From Kofleriaceae bacterium (GTDB lineage Bacteria > Myxococcota_A > Polyangia > Haliangiales > Haliangiaceae), in contig JACKDR010000012.1 in NCBI GenBank assembly GCA_020633495.1, positions 62,001 through 126,000 on the forward strand: a stretch of DNA of 64,000 nt, read 5' to 3'. How positions within the stretch are numbered: position 1 is the stretch's first letter; the number at the start of each line of letters is the position of its first letter. Below the pieces are notes generated by a model. The model searched no databases. It was not told the DNA's origin and was given only the letters and a program-made list of their open reading frames with translations. The position numbers were made by a program, and so were the translations under genes. Of this stretch, positions 42,394 to 51,966 are shown one piece after another.

Positions 42394-43656
42394 GTGACCT
42401 GGCGACAGCTCCTGACCATCGTGGTGGTCCTCGCACTCCCGGCCCTGCCCGCGACCTCGCGAGCCGAGACCGCGGCCGCCGCGGCGACGGCCGCGGGCAC
42501 CGACTTCGGCGCCGAGGCCCGGACGCTGTACCGGGTCGGCGCCTGCGGCGGCAGCGACGCGATCCCGGCGCGCTTCAGCACCCGGGCCATCGACCACCAC
42601 TGCCACCGGATGGCGCGCCGCTACGACAGCTACCGCGCGCACTGGGTCGATCGCGCGCGCGACTTCATCCGCGCGATCGTGCCGACCGGCGCGCCGCAGG
42701 TGGTGGTCTATCCGTTCGGCGGCGGTGACCTGTCGTCGGCGCTGACCGTGTTCCCCGACGCCACCGAGATCACGACGCTGTCCCTCGAGGCCGCCGGCGA
42801 CGTCCGCGCCATCGACACGATCGACGCCGGTCGGCTGCGCAAGGAGCTCGACGTCATCGCCAAGGACGTCAACCGGCTGTACCGGGCCGCGCACTCGACG
42901 ACCAAGAGCCTGCAGACGGTGTCGCACGGCCAGCTGCCGGGGACGATCGTCTTCGCGCTCGCCGCGCTGGTCGTGCACGGTCAGCAGCCGGTGTCGCTGC
43001 GCTACTTCACGATCGAGGCCGACGGCAGCCTGCGCTACCTCACCGGCGCCGAGCTCGACGCCGCGGTCGCCGAGGTCGCGGCGCGCGCCGAGGCCGACCG
43101 GGCCGGCACCAAGAAGGCGCGCCGCAAGCGCGCCGCCCACTACTGGCGCGAGCAGGAGTCGGTGTTCGCCAACGTCGAGATCACGTTCGTGCCGGTCGAT
43201 CAGCCGACCGCGACGCCGCGGGTCTATCGCCACATCGTCGCCAACCTCGACGACGAGCACCTCGGCGCCGACGACCGCGTGCTCGTCCACCTCGCCGCCA
43301 AGGGCAAGGTCTCGACGATGACCAAGGCGGCCAGCTTCCTCTTGTGGTTCGACGACTTCTCGAAGATCCGCACCTACCTGCTCGACCACATGGCGTTCAT
43401 GATCAGCGACGCCTCGGGCATCGCCCCCGCCGACGCCACCGCCGCGGGCTTCGAGCAGATCCCGTACGGCAGCTTCAAGGGGCCGTACTTCACCAAGGGC
43501 GATCGCAAGCACGTCCACCGCCAGTTCGAGAAGCTGTGGAAGGACAGCCCCCGGCGGAAGCTGCCGTTCCGGTTCGGCTACCCCGACTCGACCAAGAAGG
43601 GCGGCCACCTGATGATCACCCAGCCGGCGAGCTGCGCGGGGCGGGTGCCGTGCTGA
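42394..43656 (+). CDS. Exported protein of unknown function (420 aa)
   Basis: A signal peptide (residues ~1-25) is followed by a ~390-aa soluble domain with no repeats or membrane helices. Well-ordered segments such as HWVDRARDFIRAIVP, QVVVYPFGGGDLSSALTVFPDATEITTLSLE, GQLPGTIVFALAALVVHG and KAASFLLWFDDFSKIRTYLLDHMAFMISDASG look conserved, but I do not recognise a family. Two Cys are near the N-terminus (ACGGSD, HHCHRM) and two at the end. The GTG start is supported by the TAGGCT hexamer. Confidence 0.7.
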   Translation: MTWRQLLTIVVVLALPALPATSRAETAAAAATAAGTDFGAEARTLYRVGACGGSDAIPARFSTRAIDHHCHRMARRYDSYRAHWVDRARDFIRAIVPTGAPQVVVYPFGGGDLSSALTVFPDATEITTLSLEAAGDVRAIDTIDAGRLRKELDVIAKDVNRLYRAAHSTTKSLQTVSHGQLPGTIVFALAALVVHGQQPVSLRYFTIEADGSLRYLTGAELDAAVAEVAARAEADRAGTKKARRKRAAHYWREQESVFANVEITFVPVDQPTATPRVYRHIVANLDDEHLGADDRVLVHLAAKGKVSTMTKAASFLLWFDDFSKIRTYLLDHMAFMISDASGIAPADATAAGFEQIPYGSFKGPYFTKGDRKHVHRQFEKLWKDSPRRKLPFRFGYPDSTKKGGHLMITQPASCAGRVPC

Positions 43657-43686
43657 CGACGCCGCGCCGGATCGCGCCGGCCATGC

Positions 43687-43692
43687 CACAAT
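43687..43692 (+). promoter_or_regulatory. -10-like hexamer CACAAT before the alpha/beta-hydrolase gene
   Basis: CACAAT ends 7 nt before the ATG at 43700, which it supports over the in-frame ATG at 43691 that overlaps the hexamer. Confidence 0.4.
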
Positions 43693-43699
43693 GGCGGCG

Positions 43700-44668
43700 A
43701 TGACGTCGCGCCGGGCCCCGATCGCGATCGCCGCGCTGGTCGCCGGCCTCGGCGCCGGCGGCTGGCTGGTGTCGGGCGCCGCCGCCGAGGACGCGCGCGG
43801 CGCCGGCGCCGGCGCGACCAGCGGCACGACCACCGGCGGGACCGCCGCGACCGCCGCGACGACGACCGCGACCGCCGACGACGTCGGCGCGGCGGAGGTG
43901 CCGCACCCGCTGCGCGCCGCGGTCGACGCCGGCCAGCACGTCCGCCTCGACACCGACCACGGCGCGGTCCACGTCTGGGTGCCGGCCGGCTACCACGCCG
44001 ACGGCGCCGCCACGATCGTCTACGTCCACGGCTACTACACCGACGTCGACCAGGCCTGGACCAACCACCAGCTGCCCGAGCAGTTCGCGCTGTCGGGCCT
44101 CGACGCGGTCTTCATCGCGTGCGAGGCGCCGGCCGGCAGCCGCCCGGCGGTGTCGTGGACGTCGATGGGCGATCTGCTCGACACCGTCTTCGCGCGCACG
44201 ACGATCACGCGGCCGATGGGCCCGGTGATCGCGGTCGGCCACAGCGGCGCGTTCCGGACCCTGCTGACCTGGCTCGACTACCCGCTGCTCGACCAGATCG
44301 TCCTGGTCGACGCGCTGTACGCCGAGGTCGAGCCGTTCCGCGCCTGGCTGGCGGCGTCGCCGAGCCACCGGCTGATCGACGTCGGCGAGGACACCGTGCG
44401 GTGGACCGACGAGCTGGCCCGCGCCGAGGCCGGCGAGGGCTCGATCGAGGTCGATCGCTTCCCGTTCGAGGATCGCGGCTGGCCCGAGGGCGCGTTCGAG
44501 GCCCGGCTGCTGACCGTCCGCTCGCAGATGGGCCACATGGAGCTGGTCACCGCCGGGGTCGCGCTGCCCATGCTGCTGCGCCTGCTGCCGGTCGAGGTCC
44601 TGCCCGACGCGCCCTGGGATCAGCCGCTGGGCTCGCTGCCGGCGCTGCCGACCGCCGACGGCCGATGA
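43700..44668 (+). CDS. Exported alpha/beta-hydrolase-fold protein
   Basis: A 322-aa protein with an N-terminal signal (residues ~8-30) and an Ala/Thr/Gly linker. The hydrolase fold then begins with IVYVHGYYTDVD (oxyanion region) and has the nucleophile elbow GHSGAFR. A late MGHMELV segment could hold the catalytic His. The substrate is unknown. Its stop overlaps the start of the next gene (ATGA), so the two are coupled. Confidence 0.7.
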   Translation: MTSRRAPIAIAALVAGLGAGGWLVSGAAAEDARGAGAGATSGTTTGGTAATAATTTATADDVGAAEVPHPLRAAVDAGQHVRLDTDHGAVHVWVPAGYHADGAATIVYVHGYYTDVDQAWTNHQLPEQFALSGLDAVFIACEAPAGSRPAVSWTSMGDLLDTVFARTTITRPMGPVIAVGHSGAFRTLLTWLDYPLLDQIVLVDALYAEVEPFRAWLAASPSHRLIDVGEDTVRWTDELARAEAGEGSIEVDRFPFEDRGWPEGAFEARLLTVRSQMGHMELVTAGVALPMLLRLLPVEVLPDAPWDQPLGSLPALPTADGR

Positions 44669-45519
44669 CCCCCGCCCCGATCGGACGCGCGCGCGTCGGC
44701 CGCCGCGGCGACGCGGTCCGGCGACGGCCCGGGCGCGGCCGCCGCGATCGCCGCGATCGTCGCCGTCGCCGCGGGCGCGCGGCGCCGCCGCGGACGGCGC
44801 GCCGTTCGTCATGCCGCGGCTCGAGCTCGACGAGCGCGCCAGCCTCGCGGTCGACTACCTGGCGCCGCCGGCGGCCCGAGGACGCCCAGGGGGTGTCGGC
44901 GCTGCTCGGCTACCAGCGCCCGATCGCCGGCCACCTCGCGCTCACCGCCGAGGCCGGGCTGGCGTGGGCGCAGCGCGGCTCGCGCGACGGCACCTCGCTG
45001 ACCGACCTCACGATCGGCGGCGCCTACCAGGCCGGCGCCGCCACGGTGGCGCGGCTGGCGCTGATCCTGCCGCTCGCCTCCGACGAGGGCGACGCCGCGA
45101 TCCCGGCGGCGGTCCACGGCGCGCTGCGGGTCGCCGACGGCGAGCGCTTCGACCCGACGCCGGTGACGGTGCGGCTGGCCGGCGGCCACCGCTGGGTCGG
45201 CGGCAAGGCGTTCGTCCAGGTCGACGCCGGCGCCGACGCCCGGCTCGGCGCCGACGACGAGCGGCTGCGCCTGCGGCTCGGGATCGCCGGCGGCGTCCGC
45301 GCGATCGACCGGGTCTGGGTGGTCGGCGAGCTGACCACGGTGTCGTCGATCCTCGACCCCGGCGCCGGCGAGGACTTCCGCCACGTCCTCGACCTCGGGC
45401 TCCGCGTCGACGTCCCGCGCGGCGTCGCCGGGGTCCGCCTGCAGGTGCCCCTCGACCGCTCGCTGCGCGCCGCCGACGTCTACGTCGCCGGGTTCGACTA
45501 CCTGGTCCGGTTCCAGTAG
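44665..45519 (+). CDS. Outer-membrane beta-barrel-like protein, frame-shifted near its N-terminus
   Basis: The last ~210 residues (from ~44.88 kb) are one clean frame of alternating beta strands: LALTAEAGLAWAQRG, TDLTIGGAYQAG, TVARLALILPLASD, VWVVGELTTVSSI and a terminal FDYLVRFQ ending in an aromatic-rich strand. This looks like a small outer-membrane barrel. Upstream, a signal-like AAAAIAAIVAVAAG and the piece FVMPRLELDERASLAVDYLAPP lie in two other frames, so at least two to three 1-nt shifts occur between 44.70 and 44.89 kb. The start ATG overlaps the hydrolase stop. Confidence 0.5.
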   Translation: MTPAPIGRARVGRRGDAVRRRPGRGRRDRRDRRRRRGRAAPPRTARRSSCRGSSSTSAPASRSTTWRRRRPEDAQGVSALLGYQRPIAGHLALTAEAGLAWAQRGSRDGTSLTDLTIGGAYQAGAATVARLALILPLASDEGDAAIPAAVHGALRVADGERFDPTPVTVRLAGGHRWVGGKAFVQVDAGADARLGADDERLRLRLGIAGGVRAIDRVWVVGELTTVSSILDPGAGEDFRHVLDLGLRVDVPRGVAGVRLQVPLDRSLRAADVYVAGFDYLVRFQ

Positions 45520-45538
45520 TGATACCAACGGAGGCTCG

Positions 45539-47726
45539 GTGCAGGACCCACCCCGCCTGGTGCCCACGATCGCGCGCCGCCTCGCCGGCGACCCGCTGAT
45601 CGCGGCCGTCACCGCGGGCCTCGCGGTCGGCGCGGTCGAGGTGGTGCGGCTGGGCGCGACCCGCCCCGCGCTCGCCGGCACGCTGCTGGCGCTGTTCGCC
45701 GCCACCGGCCTGGTGATCGGCGCGGTCATGCTGGGCGCCGAGGCCGCGGCGGCGCGGCTGCGCCTCGACGGCTGGCGCGGCGCGCTGGTGGTGGCGCTGC
45801 CGTCGGCGGCGATCTTCGTCCCGGTGTGCGCGACCCTGTTCGAGGGCGCGTTCGCCGCGACCCTGCCGGGCGCCCGGGTCGCGCCGTACGTCCTGCCGGT
45901 GGTGCTGGTCGCGGCCACCGCCGCCGCCGCGCGCGTCGCCGCGTGGTGGCGCCGCCGCCCTGGCCGCGCCGCCGCGCCGGTGCTCGCGACCGCCCTGGTC
46001 GGCGCCGCCGCGGTGCTGTGGCTGGCCAACCGCCGCCTGTTCCGCAGCGGCTACCCCGACCTCCACGTCGGCGTCACGCTGTCGGAGATCGTCGTGGTCG
46101 CGCTGGCGATCCGCGCCGCCGCCGGGGTCGCGGTCGCGCCCGCGCGCGCTGGCCGCCGCCGGCGCGGTGCCGCGCCGCCTCCGCCTCGCGGTCGCGGTCG
46201 CGGTGGTCGTGGCGCTGACGCCGGCGCTGCTGCTCGGCCTCGGCCGCGCCGACGACCGCCGCCTGGTCGCGACCCGCGGCGACGACGCCCGCCACCTGGT
46301 GCGGCTGGTCCGCGGCCTGATCGATCTCGACCGCGACGGCACCTCGGCGGTGCTCGGCGGCGGCGACTGCGACGATCGCGACGCCCGCCGCCACCCCGGC
46401 GCCCGCGACGTCCCCGGCAACGGCGTCGACGAGGACTGCGACGGCGCCGACGCCGAGGTCCGGGCGCCGTCACCGACCGCCGCCGCCCACGCCGCGACCC
46501 TCGCCGAGTGGCGCGCCGGCGACGACGTCGCCGCGGCGGTGGCCCGCACCGGCGCGATGAACGTGCTGATCGTCTCGGTCGACGCGCTGCGCGGCGACCT
46601 GCTCGCCCCCGACGCGCCCGGCCGCGGCGACTTCCCTCACCTGACCGCGCTGCTCGACGACGCGGTGTGGTTCCAGCGCGCCCAGGCGCCGGCCGCCGGC
46701 ACCGACGTGTCGCTGACGACGTTCGTCACCGGCCGCTGGAACCCGTTCCAGCCGGTCGCCACGACCCTGCTCGAGGCCGCCCACGCGCGCGGCCGCGCCA
46801 CCGGCGTGATCTTCCCGCGCGAGGTCCTGCGCTACGTGCCCGAGCCGCTCCTGACCCGCGGCGCCGACGACGTCATGCGCCTGGTCAGCGACGCCGGCAA
46901 GCGCGACGTCGGCGACCACGTCACCGCGCCCGAGACCACCGACCGCGCGCTGGGCTTCCTCGACGCCCACGGCGACGCGCCGTGGCTGCTGTGGGCCCAC
47001 TACTTCGACGTCCACGAGCACCGCCAGCTGCCCGCGCCCGCCGAGCTGCTCGCCGCGATCGGCCCCGGCGGCACCGACCTGGTCCGCGGCTACCGCGCGC
47101 TGCTGCGCGGCGTCGACGACCAGATCGGCCGGCTCCTCGACGAGGTCGCGCGCCGCGGCCTCGCCGACCGCACGATCGTCGTCTTCTTCTCCGACCACGG
47201 CGAGAGCCTGGGCGAGGATCCGCGCCTGCCCGACAACCACGGCGTCGTGGTCTACGGCGCGCTGACCCGGATCCCGGTGGCGATCCACATCCCCGGCGTC
47301 GCCGGCCGCGCCGACCTCGAGCCGGTGTCGCTGGTCGACCTGGCGCCGACGATCACCAGCCTGCTCGGCGTGCCCGACGCGATCGCGCCGCACGACGGCG
47401 TCGACCTGCTGCCCCACCTGCTCGACGCCCCGCCCGAGCTCCGCCACCACGACCGCGCCCTGGTCATGCACGAGAGCGAGCAGTGGGCGGTGGTGGCGTG
47501 GCCGTGGAAGCTGCTGGTCCGGCCGGCGGACAACCTCACCGAGCTGTTCGATCTCGAGGCCGACCCCGGCGAGCACGCCGATCGCGCCGCCGCCGAGCCC
47601 GACCGGGTCCGCGACCTCAGGAGCCGCTACGGCGAGTTCCCCGAGGTCCCGATGGATCGAACGCGGGCAGGAAGGCGGTGGCGAGAAGCGCAAGCGCGAC
47701 CGCCCACAGCGCGCGCACCACGATGA
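45539..47726 (+). CDS. Membrane sulfatase-family protein with MopE-like insert (one frame break)
   Basis: The GTG start has a strong ribosome site (GGAGG, 4 nt spacing). The first ~200 residues form about six membrane helices in one frame. At about 46142-46148 (GCGCGCG) the frame moves +1 and continues with a final helix and a MopE-type metal-binding motif (DLDRDGTSAVLGGGDCDDRDARRHPG, then GNGVDEDCDG). A periplasmic alkaline-phosphatase/sulfatase domain follows: NVLIVSVDALRGD metal site, FFSDHGESLG metal site. The usual CxPxR sulfatase motif is absent (GTDVSLTTFVTGR), so a Thr/Ser-type phosphotransferase is more likely than a true sulfatase. Its 3' end overlaps the convergent gene by ~110 bp. 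Confidence 0.75.
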
Positions 47727-49149
47727 CCAGGCCGACGCTGGACCACGCCGTCCACCGCGGCGCCACCGGCACCGCGACATCGCCCCACAAGAGCGGCAGG
47801 CCGCCGCACAGCGCCAGCGCCGCCAGCACGCACGCCACCGGCACCGCGAGCTGCGCGACCGCGACCCGCCACGCCGGCCGCGCCGCGTAGTGCACCGCCG
47901 CCGCGGTCCACAGCGCCGCCGCGTAGGTCGCGAGCGCCGCGGCGTCGGCGATGCCCCGCCCCGGCGACTTGAAGACGTAGCCGACCGCCAGCGACGGCGG
48001 GCCCAGGCGGATCACGACCAGCGCGATCGCGACCGGCCACCACCACGGCGCCCACAGCATCGCGCGCCGGCCCAGCGCCCACGCCGTCACCAGCGCGCCC
48101 GCGATCAGCAGCAGCCACGCCATCGCGCGCCGGCCGCGGCTCGGCGCCGGCACCAGCTCGTCGTCGCGCAGCGGCGCCGCCAGCGCGCCGGCCAGCGGCC
48201 GCCCGCGCGCCGCCTTCGGCAGCGTCGCGCCCACCGAGTCGGCGAGCGCGCGCGACACGTCGACCAGCGCCAGCGGGCCGCCGCGCCCGACCGCGACGCC
48301 GGGCCCGGCCAGGCAGGCGCGGACGATCCGGATCGCCGGGTCGGCGCTGCCGTGGCCGCCGGCGGCGACGTGGCCGTGGTCGGCGAGCACCAGCCAGCGG
48401 GCGTCGGGGTGGGCGGCGTCGCCGGCGGCGACCAGCGCGCCCAGGATGGCGTCGGCCGAGGCCAGCGCGTCGCGCCACGCCGGCGAGCCGCGGCCGTGCT
48501 TGTGGCCGGCGGCGTCGACCCGCAGGACGTGGACGAAGGCGAGCCGGGCGTCGCCGGCGACCGCGCGGGTCGCGGCGTCCTGCCAGGTCGCGTCCCAGCC
48601 GTCGGGCACCGCCAGGCCGTCGACCAGCGGCGGCTCGGCGGGGGCGAAGCCCATCGAGCCGACGATCTCGGGGTGGGCCTCGGCGACCGCGACCGCGCCG
48701 CCGTTGCGGGCGACCTGGGCCGGGATCGCCCGCACGCCCAGGGGATCCGGCAGCGGCGCGCCGTAGTGGTAGACCACGCCGGTCTGCTGCTGGGTCAGCC
48801 CCGACCACAGCGCGGTCTGCACCGGCAGCGACACCGTCGGGAAGCCGACGTCGACGTCGAGGTCGAGGCCGCGCGCGCACAGCGCGTTCCACGCCGGCAT
48901 CGCGCGGGCGTCGGCGGCGTTGGTGCCGTCGATCAGCACGACCCGCACCCACGGCACCGGCTCGAGCCCGGCGGCGCCCGGCGGCGCCGCCGGCAGCGCC
49001 GGCCCCGGCCCCGGCGGGGCGTCGCGGCGGACGACGTCGTCGATGAAGGCGCGGCGGACGTCGGGCAGCGCCAGCGCGACCAGCGCGAGCGCGCCGGCCA
49101 TGACGACCCGGGCGACCCGCTCCGTCCAGCCGACGCCGGCGACGGTCAC
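47617..49149 (-). CDS. Alkaline-phosphatase-superfamily membrane phosphodiesterase
   Basis: A 510-aa protein. After an N-terminal helix comes a catalytic domain with VVLIDGTNAADAR (metal site), the nucleophile region PTVSLPVQTALWSGLTQQQTG as in nucleotide pyrophosphatase/phosphodiesterases, then VHVLRVDAAGHKHG and LVLADHGHVAAGGHG (metal sites). Residues ~340-500 hold about five membrane helices. The GTG start lies 7 bp after the regA-like stop on the same strand, so it is probably the third gene of the two-component operon. Substrate unknown. Confidence 0.75.
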   Translation of the reverse strand: MTVAGVGWTERVARVVMAGALALVALALPDVRRAFIDDVVRRDAPPGPGPALPAAPPGAAGLEPVPWVRVVLIDGTNAADARAMPAWNALCARGLDLDVDVGFPTVSLPVQTALWSGLTQQQTGVVYHYGAPLPDPLGVRAIPAQVARNGGAVAVAEAHPEIVGSMGFAPAEPPLVDGLAVPDGWDATWQDAATRAVAGDARLAFVHVLRVDAAGHKHGRGSPAWRDALASADAILGALVAAGDAAHPDARWLVLADHGHVAAGGHGSADPAIRIVRACLAGPGVAVGRGGPLALVDVSRALADSVGATLPKAARGRPLAGALAAPLRDDELVPAPSRGRRAMAWLLLIAGALVTAWALGRRAMLWAPWWWPVAIALVVIRLGPPSLAVGYVFKSPGRGIADAAALATYAAALWTAAAVHYAARPAWRVAVAQLAVPVACVLAALALCGGLPLLWGDVAVPVAPRWTAWSSVGLVIVVRALWAVALALLATAFLPAFDPSGPRGTRRSGS

Positions 49150-49156
49150 CGGCGGA

Positions 49157-49711
49157 TCACCGGTTGGGCGGATACTTCTGCAGCTTGCGCTGCAGCGAGC
49201 GCCGGTGGATGCCGAGGCGGCGCGCCGCCTCGGAGATGTTGCCGCCGCAGTCGGACAGGACGCGGTTGATGTGCTCCCACTCGGCGCGCGCCAGCGACGG
49301 CGCCTTGTACTCGACCTCGGGCGGATCGAGCGGCGGCGCCTGGCCGCGCGCGAACGCGTTGACGATGTCGTCGGCGTCGGCGGGCTTGGACAGGTAGTAG
49401 GTCGCGCCCAGGCGGACCGCGTCGATCGCCGTCGCGATGCTGCCGTAGCCGGTCAGCACGACGATCTTGGTCTGGGGGTCGACCTCGTGCAGGGCCTTGA
49501 CCAGCTCGAGCCCACCCTTGCCGGGCATCTTGAGGTCGACCACCGCGAACTCGGGCGAGTCGTCCCGCGCCGACGCCATGGCGGTGTCGTAGTCCTGGCC
49601 CACCCGCACCTCGTAGCCGCGGTCGTCGAACGCGCGGGCCAGCCGGTTGCGGAAGACCTCGTCGTCATCGACCAGGAGGATCGACGGCTTGGCTTGGTCG
49701 GGAGTCGTCAC
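49157..49711 (-). CDS. RegA/PrrA/ActR-type response regulator
   Basis: A 184-aa regulator. A receiver domain (residues ~10-125: VDDDE acidic pocket, phospho-Asp in VVDLKMPG, switch Thr in VVLTGYGS, Lys in LSKPAD) is joined by a Pro-containing linker to a Fis-type helix-turn-helix. The recognition part GGNISEAARRLGIHRRSLQRKLQKYPP is almost invariant in RegA/PrrA/ActR, the global redox regulators of Proteobacteria. The GTG start overlaps the sensor-kinase stop (GTGA). Confidence 0.9.
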   Translation of the reverse strand: MTTPDQAKPSILLVDDDEVFRNRLARAFDDRGYEVRVGQDYDTAMASARDDSPEFAVVDLKMPGKGGLELVKALHEVDPQTKIVVLTGYGSIATAIDAVRLGATYYLSKPADADDIVNAFARGQAPPLDPPEVEYKAPSLARAEWEHINRVLSDCGGNISEAARRLGIHRRSLQRKLQKYPPNR

Positions 49712-51015
49712 GTCCCCTTGGATACCACGTCCGGCGCCCCGGTTTTATCCACGATGACCTCGGTCGGGATCACGACCGAGACCCGGGTCCCCTCCCCCAG
49801 GCGCGAGTCGATGGCCAGGCTGCCCCCGACCGACTCGACCACGGCCCGGGCCAGGTACAGGCCCAGGCCCATGCCCCGGCCCGGCTCCTTGGTGGTGAAG
49901 AACGGCTCGCCGATGCGGGCCAGGATCTCGGCCGGCATGCCGTCGCCGAGGTCGAGGACGTCGAGGCGCAGGCCGCCGGCGTCGCGGGCTGCCGACACCA
50001 CGACCTTGCCGTCGGCGGGCGAGGCGTCCTGGGCGTTGGTCACCAGCGACCGCAGGGCCTGGCACACGGCGCGCGGCGGCAGCTTGACCGGCAGGCGGCC
50101 GACCTCGGGCGGGACCCGGCGCTCGATCGGGGGCGCCGCGCGCACGGTCGTGAGGGTCTCGTCCAGGAGCTCGTCGACGGTGCGGGCCTCGATGCCCTCG
50201 CCGGCGGCGGCGGTCGAGCCGGCCATCTGGTCGAGGATCATCCGGCACCGGCCGACCTGCTCGCGGATCAGCCGGGCGTCGTCGACCGCCTGGGTGTCGC
50301 CGGTGCGGGTCAGGCTGCGCTCGAGCTCCTTGGCGACCAGCGCCACCGTGCCCAGCGGCGTCGCCAGCTCGTGGGCCGCGCCCGCCGCCATCGTCGCCAG
50401 CGACGCCAGCCGCTCCTGCCGCGACGCCAGGTTGCGGGCCACGGTCAGCTCGCGCTCGCGAGCGGCCAGCGCGGCCAGGACGCGGAGCAGGAAGTGGACG
50501 ATGAACGCCGACGCGACGCCGAGCGCGACCCACATGCCGATCATCCGGGTGTGGTCGGAGATCGGCAGCGGCTGGCTGCCGATCAGCAGCAGGCCGAAGC
50601 ACAGGAACGACAGCCCGACCAGGGTCCAGGCCAGGGCCGCGTGCAGGAGCACCGTGGCCAGCGCGATCTGCACCAGGTACAGGAACCCGAACGGGTTGAG
50701 CGGGCCGCCGGTGAAGTACAGGAGGCTCGTCAGCAGCGCGACGTCGAGGGCCATGACCGCGGCGACGTGGCCCTCGTGGACCGGTCGGTCGCGGAAGTAC
50801 GCGGCCACCGCGACGTTGGACACCAGGCCGACGCCGACGACCAGCGCCAGGGCGAGCAGCGGCAGCTCGACGTCGACCAGCAGCGCGACCAGCGCCACCG
50901 TCGACGCCTGGCCGGCGATCTGCGCCCAGCGCAGGCGGATCAGCCACTCGAGGTTGACCCGGTCGCGGGCGGGGATGGCGCTGACGGCGGCGAGGCGGCG
51001 AGAGGGGCGGGCCAC
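49708..51015 (-). CDS. RegB/PrrB/ActS-type redox sensor histidine kinase
   Basis: A 435-aa membrane kinase. About six helices cover residues ~25-185, containing the quinone-site motif GGPLNPF. The H-box is AAGAAHELATPLGT, and a Cys in GRCRMILDQM matches the redox-active Cys of RegB. The ATPase domain (NAQDAS, DLGDGMP, FFTTKEPGRGMGLGLYLAR) is complete. It should sense the redox state of the quinone pool and phosphorylate the neighbouring regulator. The GTG start follows TAGGAT by 9 nt. Confidence 0.9.
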   Translation of the reverse strand: MARPSRRLAAVSAIPARDRVNLEWLIRLRWAQIAGQASTVALVALLVDVELPLLALALVVGVGLVSNVAVAAYFRDRPVHEGHVAAVMALDVALLTSLLYFTGGPLNPFGFLYLVQIALATVLLHAALAWTLVGLSFLCFGLLLIGSQPLPISDHTRMIGMWVALGVASAFIVHFLLRVLAALAARERELTVARNLASRQERLASLATMAAGAAHELATPLGTVALVAKELERSLTRTGDTQAVDDARLIREQVGRCRMILDQMAGSTAAAGEGIEARTVDELLDETLTTVRAAPPIERRVPPEVGRLPVKLPPRAVCQALRSLVTNAQDASPADGKVVVSAARDAGGLRLDVLDLGDGMPAEILARIGEPFFTTKEPGRGMGLGLYLARAVVESVGGSLAIDSRLGEGTRVSVVIPTEVIVDKTGAPDVVSKGT

Positions 51016-51024
51016 GGCGGCCCC

Positions 51025-51030
51025 ATCCTA
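51025..51030 (-). promoter_or_regulatory. -10-like hexamer TAGGAT before the sensor-kinase operon
   Basis: Minus-strand TAGGAT ends 9 nt before the GTG at 51015. Confidence 0.35.
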
Positions 51031-51104
51031 CGCCTTGCCGGGCCCGAAACGCGCGACGCGGCCGCGACCGGGGGTCGCGACCGCGGCGTCGGCCCAGCGG
51101 GCGG

Positions 51105-51938
51105 CTACTTCTCGGCCTTGGGGGTGAACTTCTTGAGGCCCTTGTCCATCACCCAGGTCTTGTAGTAGTCGGCCTTCGGGGTGCCGGCGGCGATGCGCTC
51201 CTCGGCCTTCTTGAGCTCCTCGTCGATCATCGCCTTGAACTGCGGGTACGGCACGGCGCCGCCCGGCAGGAACCGGCCGTTGATGAAGTGCGCCGGCGTC
51301 GCGCCGACGCCGAAGCTGCGCAGCGTCGCCTGGTTCTTCTGCACGAAGGCGACGCAGTCACCCTTCATGTCGGTCTTGAACTTGTCGACGTTCAGGCCCA
51401 GCTCGGTGGCCAGCGCCACCATGTTGTCCTCGTCGAACTTGCGGGTCTTGAACGCCTTCTCCCACAGCGCGTGCTCCATCTCGGGGAACTTGCCCTGCTT
51501 GGTCGCGGCGCACGCGGCCTGCGCCGGCATCGTCGCGTACTGCGGGTGCACGACGAAGTCGTCGTAGACGATCTTCACCTTGCCGTCGTAGTCCTTGAGG
51601 ATCTGGTCGTGGGTCGGCCGGACCTTCTCGCAGTACGGGCAGGCGAACTCGTAGGCCTTGACGATCGTCACCGGCGCGTCGGCGGCGCCGCGGAACGGCA
51701 GGCCGTCGATGGGCACCGCGTAGACGTCCTTGGGATCGGGCTCCTGACGGCGCGGGCGCTGGGCCGGGGCCGCGCCGCGGCCACCGCCGCCGGCGGCGAC
51801 CATCTTCTTGAGGTCCGTGACCTGCTTGGACAGGTCGTCGAGCTTCTTCTCGACGGCCTTGTTGTCCTGCTGGCAAGCGGAGAGGGTTACGCCGACGCTC
51901 AGAGCGACGACCAGGGTGACCAAGGATCGGTTCTTCAT
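51105..51938 (-). CDS. DsbA-family CPYC thiol-disulfide lipoprotein (copy 2)
   Basis: A 277-aa lipoprotein (lipobox LSAC) with a coiled-coil-like segment (KAVEKKLDDLSKQVTDLKKMV). A Gly/Pro/Arg linker leads to a thioredoxin-fold DsbA-like domain with the active site CPYC in YEFACPYCEKVRP, a helical insert, and the cis-Pro loop GVGATPAHFING. Two further Cys (AACAAT, GDCVAF) are present. It should form or exchange disulfides in the periplasm. It is a near-duplicate of the gene upstream at 52.0-52.9 kb. The ATG has an AGAGGAA ribosome site. Confidence 0.9.
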   Translation of the reverse strand: MKNRSLVTLVVALSVGVTLSACQQDNKAVEKKLDDLSKQVTDLKKMVAAGGGGRGAAPAQRPRRQEPDPKDVYAVPIDGLPFRGAADAPVTIVKAYEFACPYCEKVRPTHDQILKDYDGKVKIVYDDFVVHPQYATMPAQAACAATKQGKFPEMEHALWEKAFKTRKFDEDNMVALATELGLNVDKFKTDMKGDCVAFVQKNQATLRSFGVGATPAHFINGRFLPGGAVPYPQFKAMIDEELKKAEERIAAGTPKADYYKTWVMDKGLKKFTPKAEK

Positions 51939-51966
51939 CAGTTCCTCTTCTGGTAGCTGGTGTCCG

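Noticed and set aside
45539..47726. True sulfatase
   Set aside because: The formylglycine motif CxPxR/SxPxR is missing, so only the alkaline-phosphatase fold can be claimed.
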